Source of the DNA: Saprospiraceae bacterium
Lineage (GTDB): Bacteria > Bacteroidota > Bacteroidia > Chitinophagales > Saprospiraceae
Length of the DNA: 7,198 nt
Assembly (NCBI GenBank): GCA_004297645.1
Contig: SCUG01000015.1
Coordinates: forward strand, 1 to 7,198
Direction of reading: 5' to 3'
Shown in pieces: positions 5,938 to 7,198 of this stretch (positions are counted from its first letter, which is position 1; the number at the start of each line of letters is the position of its first letter). The notes beneath the pieces were generated by a model. The model did no database searches. It saw only the letters and a list, made by a program, of their open reading frames with translations, and was not told the origin of the DNA. A program made the position numbers and the translations under genes.

Positions 5938-7011
5938 TCACCGGCTTGGCGGCAAGTAATTGAGCACCTCGAAAACATTTTCAAAAGCACCGCAATAAGT
6001 GGATTCACTGACGGCGTAAACAAGAATAATTTTCATTTCAAGGTCATCATTACCGGGCTGATAGTCTGTGAAAAGTCTTGCCTGGAAAACTTGGAAATGG
6101 GCAGCAAAAGGATTCCAGCCTATGGCGATACATAAGTCTGGCTTTTCAACCAAGGGGTAAGGGTACAGCAAAAAAAAGTTATAATCGGTAAGAGAGGGCA
6201 CTATACCGGGCCAGTTCAAAAAATGACCGGTTGCAAGCCTTGCTTTCCTTTGGCCACAGGCCAGAAATGCCTGGAGCAATCTCAGCTTTTCGAATACTTC
6301 ATCAAACACCCAGTCGCTTTTTTCGAGCCTGTCCCAGGGCAGCCATTCCTGCGTTTTTATCCTGAAGAATTCCAGTCCGCCGGGCCGCAGCTTGTACTCG
6401 AACATGGGCGTGTCTTTGGGTATAAACCCAGGATAATAAAAGCTGAGGCCCTGCTGCATGGCATATTCTATCTCGGCGAGCATGGTGTGCATGCCGGGAC
6501 TGTACTTTGCGTAAGCAGGGTCGTAAGCAGCTTCCAGCGATGCGAGGCTGGCCGCCCCCCGGTCGAAGACGCTGAAACCAACCAGCCGGCTGCCGTCATA
6601 AACAGCTACCTCCCACGACTGGAAACCGGCCGGATTTTGCTCTTTAAACAAGTGAGATTCGAGGGTTGACACAAAGCGCCAATGATGGATATTCTTTTTA
6701 AAAACCTGCCAGATATTTTCCTTTTCTTCCGAAGGCTGGAATGGCCGGATGCGGGTTTGAAAAATCCGGCCGTTGCGCCGCATTACTTTGCGAAACCGTT
6801 TTTTAAAAGTGAAATCACGGAGCGGCAACCGCAGCATCAGCGAAGCGCGCCAGCCACCCTCCACAGAGTGCACCAACGTAGTGCAAAGGTTGACGTCGCT
6901 GCGCGACCAACCGTTTTCCAGTAGGGCGTCCACCTCCGTTGGCGCCAAACCGGACACCGGAAACCGGGCATAGAATACCGGGGTTTGAAACATTTTTAAA
7001 TCGTTTTGCAT
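5938..7011 (-). CDS. Arginyl/leucyl-tRNA-protein transferase-like protein (ATE C-terminal / GNAT-like fold)
   Basis: The protein has 357 residues, ATG at 7011-7009 and TGA at 5940-5938. It has no signal peptide or membrane segment, so it is probably cytoplasmic. Residues 66-80 (RDFTFKKRFRKVMRRN) match the F-x-x-x-K-x-x-RK-x-x-RRN start of the ATE C-terminal domain. LVGFSVFD (143-150) with SLEAAYDP (158-165), then SPGMHTMLAEIEYA (171-184), YYPGFIP (192-198) and MFEYKLRP (203-210), follow the family's GNAT-like core in order. Known members transfer Arg or Leu from tRNA to protein N-termini for the N-degron pathway. Only one cysteine (C43) lies before residue 66, so the cysteine cluster of canonical enzymes is missing. 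Residues ~220-357 extend past the usual ~240-residue bacterial length. Catalysis is therefore uncertain; a GNAT-type acyltransferase with another substrate is the alternative. Start: an in-frame TAA lies at 7065-7063, so only Met1 or Met7 (6993) are possible ATG starts. No Shine-Dalgarno is visible. It converges on the adhesin gene. Confidence 0.8.
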   Translation of the reverse strand: MQNDLKMFQTPVFYARFPVSGLAPTEVDALLENGWSRSDVNLCTTLVHSVEGGWRASLMLRLPLRDFTFKKRFRKVMRRNGRIFQTRIRPFQPSEEKENIWQVFKKNIHHWRFVSTLESHLFKEQNPAGFQSWEVAVYDGSRLVGFSVFDRGAASLASLEAAYDPAYAKYSPGMHTMLAEIEYAMQQGLSFYYPGFIPKDTPMFEYKLRPGGLEFFRIKTQEWLPWDRLEKSDWVFDEVFEKLRLLQAFLACGQRKARLATGHFLNWPGIVPSLTDYNFFLLYPYPLVEKPDLCIAIGWNPFAAHFQVFQARLFTDYQPGNDDLEMKIILVYAVSESTYCGAFENVFEVLNYLPPSR

Positions 7012-7198
7012 AATTGACGGAAGTATCAGAATCGCCAGCCGTTTATTATTCGTGCCGCAATGTTATCAAACAAGCTCTAAACTCGACTTTAGCCAAAACG
7101 CACAATCTCTTTGTCAGTAGATTTAAAGGTTGTCATTTGGCGGGTTTAAGATTTTTGGGGACCAACCAATAAAGTGTGGTTGATGTCAAGCTCCCCCC
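7012..7198. other. Intergenic region upstream of the transferase-like gene
   Basis: These 187 bases show no coding frame worth calling and are visibly more AT-rich than the genes. They hold the weak minus-strand promoter candidate and a 6-bp inverted repeat (7163-7168 with 7177-7182, 8-base loop) without a T tract. On the plus strand, GATTTTTG at 7150-7157 is a one-mismatch -7-like box but has no well-spaced -33 partner. A plus-strand gene may start beyond the window end; this cannot be decided here. Confidence 0.4.
7067..7097 (-). promoter_or_regulatory. Weak candidate Bacteroidota-type promoter for the transferase-like gene
   Basis: On the minus strand, TTTG (7097-7094) is followed after 19 bases by CTTGTTTG (7074-7067). 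The Bacteroidota consensus is TTG at -33 and TAnnTTTG at -7 with about this spacing. The spacing and the TTTG half fit, but both leading bases (TA) of the -7 box are missing. A start near 7060 would leave a leader of about 50 bases. This is suggestive only. Confidence 0.25.

Noticed and set aside
6223..6669. Plus-strand frame of 148 codons opposite the transferase-like gene
   Set aside because: It is entirely antisense to a gene with clear family motifs and has no features of its own.
7163..7182. Inverted repeat (6-bp stem, 8-base loop) as terminator or operator
   Set aside because: There is no T tract on either strand and the stem is short enough to occur by chance.

Overview
The window looks like part of a Bacteroidota chromosome, most likely from the Saprospiraceae or relatives. 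The evidence is a very large modular surface protein with SprB-like, PKD-like and HYR-like modules and a long Asp-rich calcium-loop array. The starts also lack a Shine-Dalgarno sequence, as is usual in this phylum. The assignment is inferred from domain style; there is no rRNA or other marker gene.

Positions 1-5850 (+) are the 3' part of one giant gene. It is open from the first base, so the N-terminus and signal peptide lie upstream of the window. The 1949 visible residues run in this order: the tail of a ~95-residue repeat, two full copies of it, PKD-like, SprB-like and PKD-like modules, a third full copy, a cadherin/Big_9-like module, and an HYR-like module. A second HYR-like module follows, split by three tandem H-type-lectin-like modules, then a third HYR-like module. 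After that come about 24 Asp-rich calcium loops and a ~260-residue C-terminal module that ends in a duplicated 'YQGPxND...ANFI' motif. The whole reads as a secreted, calcium-stiffened, possibly glycan-binding adhesin.

Positions 5851-5937 hold a clear intrinsic terminator between two convergent genes. Positions 5938-7011 (-) encode a 357-residue cytoplasmic protein resembling the C-terminal catalytic (GNAT-like) half of arginyl/leucyl-tRNA-protein transferases. It lacks the N-terminal cysteine cluster and carries an extra C-terminal region. Positions 7012-7198 are non-coding upstream DNA with at most a weak promoter candidate.

The two genes are convergent and show no functional link. No mobile element, CRISPR array, tRNA or rRNA was seen. 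The points most worth following up are the lectin-like triplet nested in an HYR-like module, the C-terminal module that replaces a recognisable type IX sorting tail, and the cysteine-poor transferase homologue.
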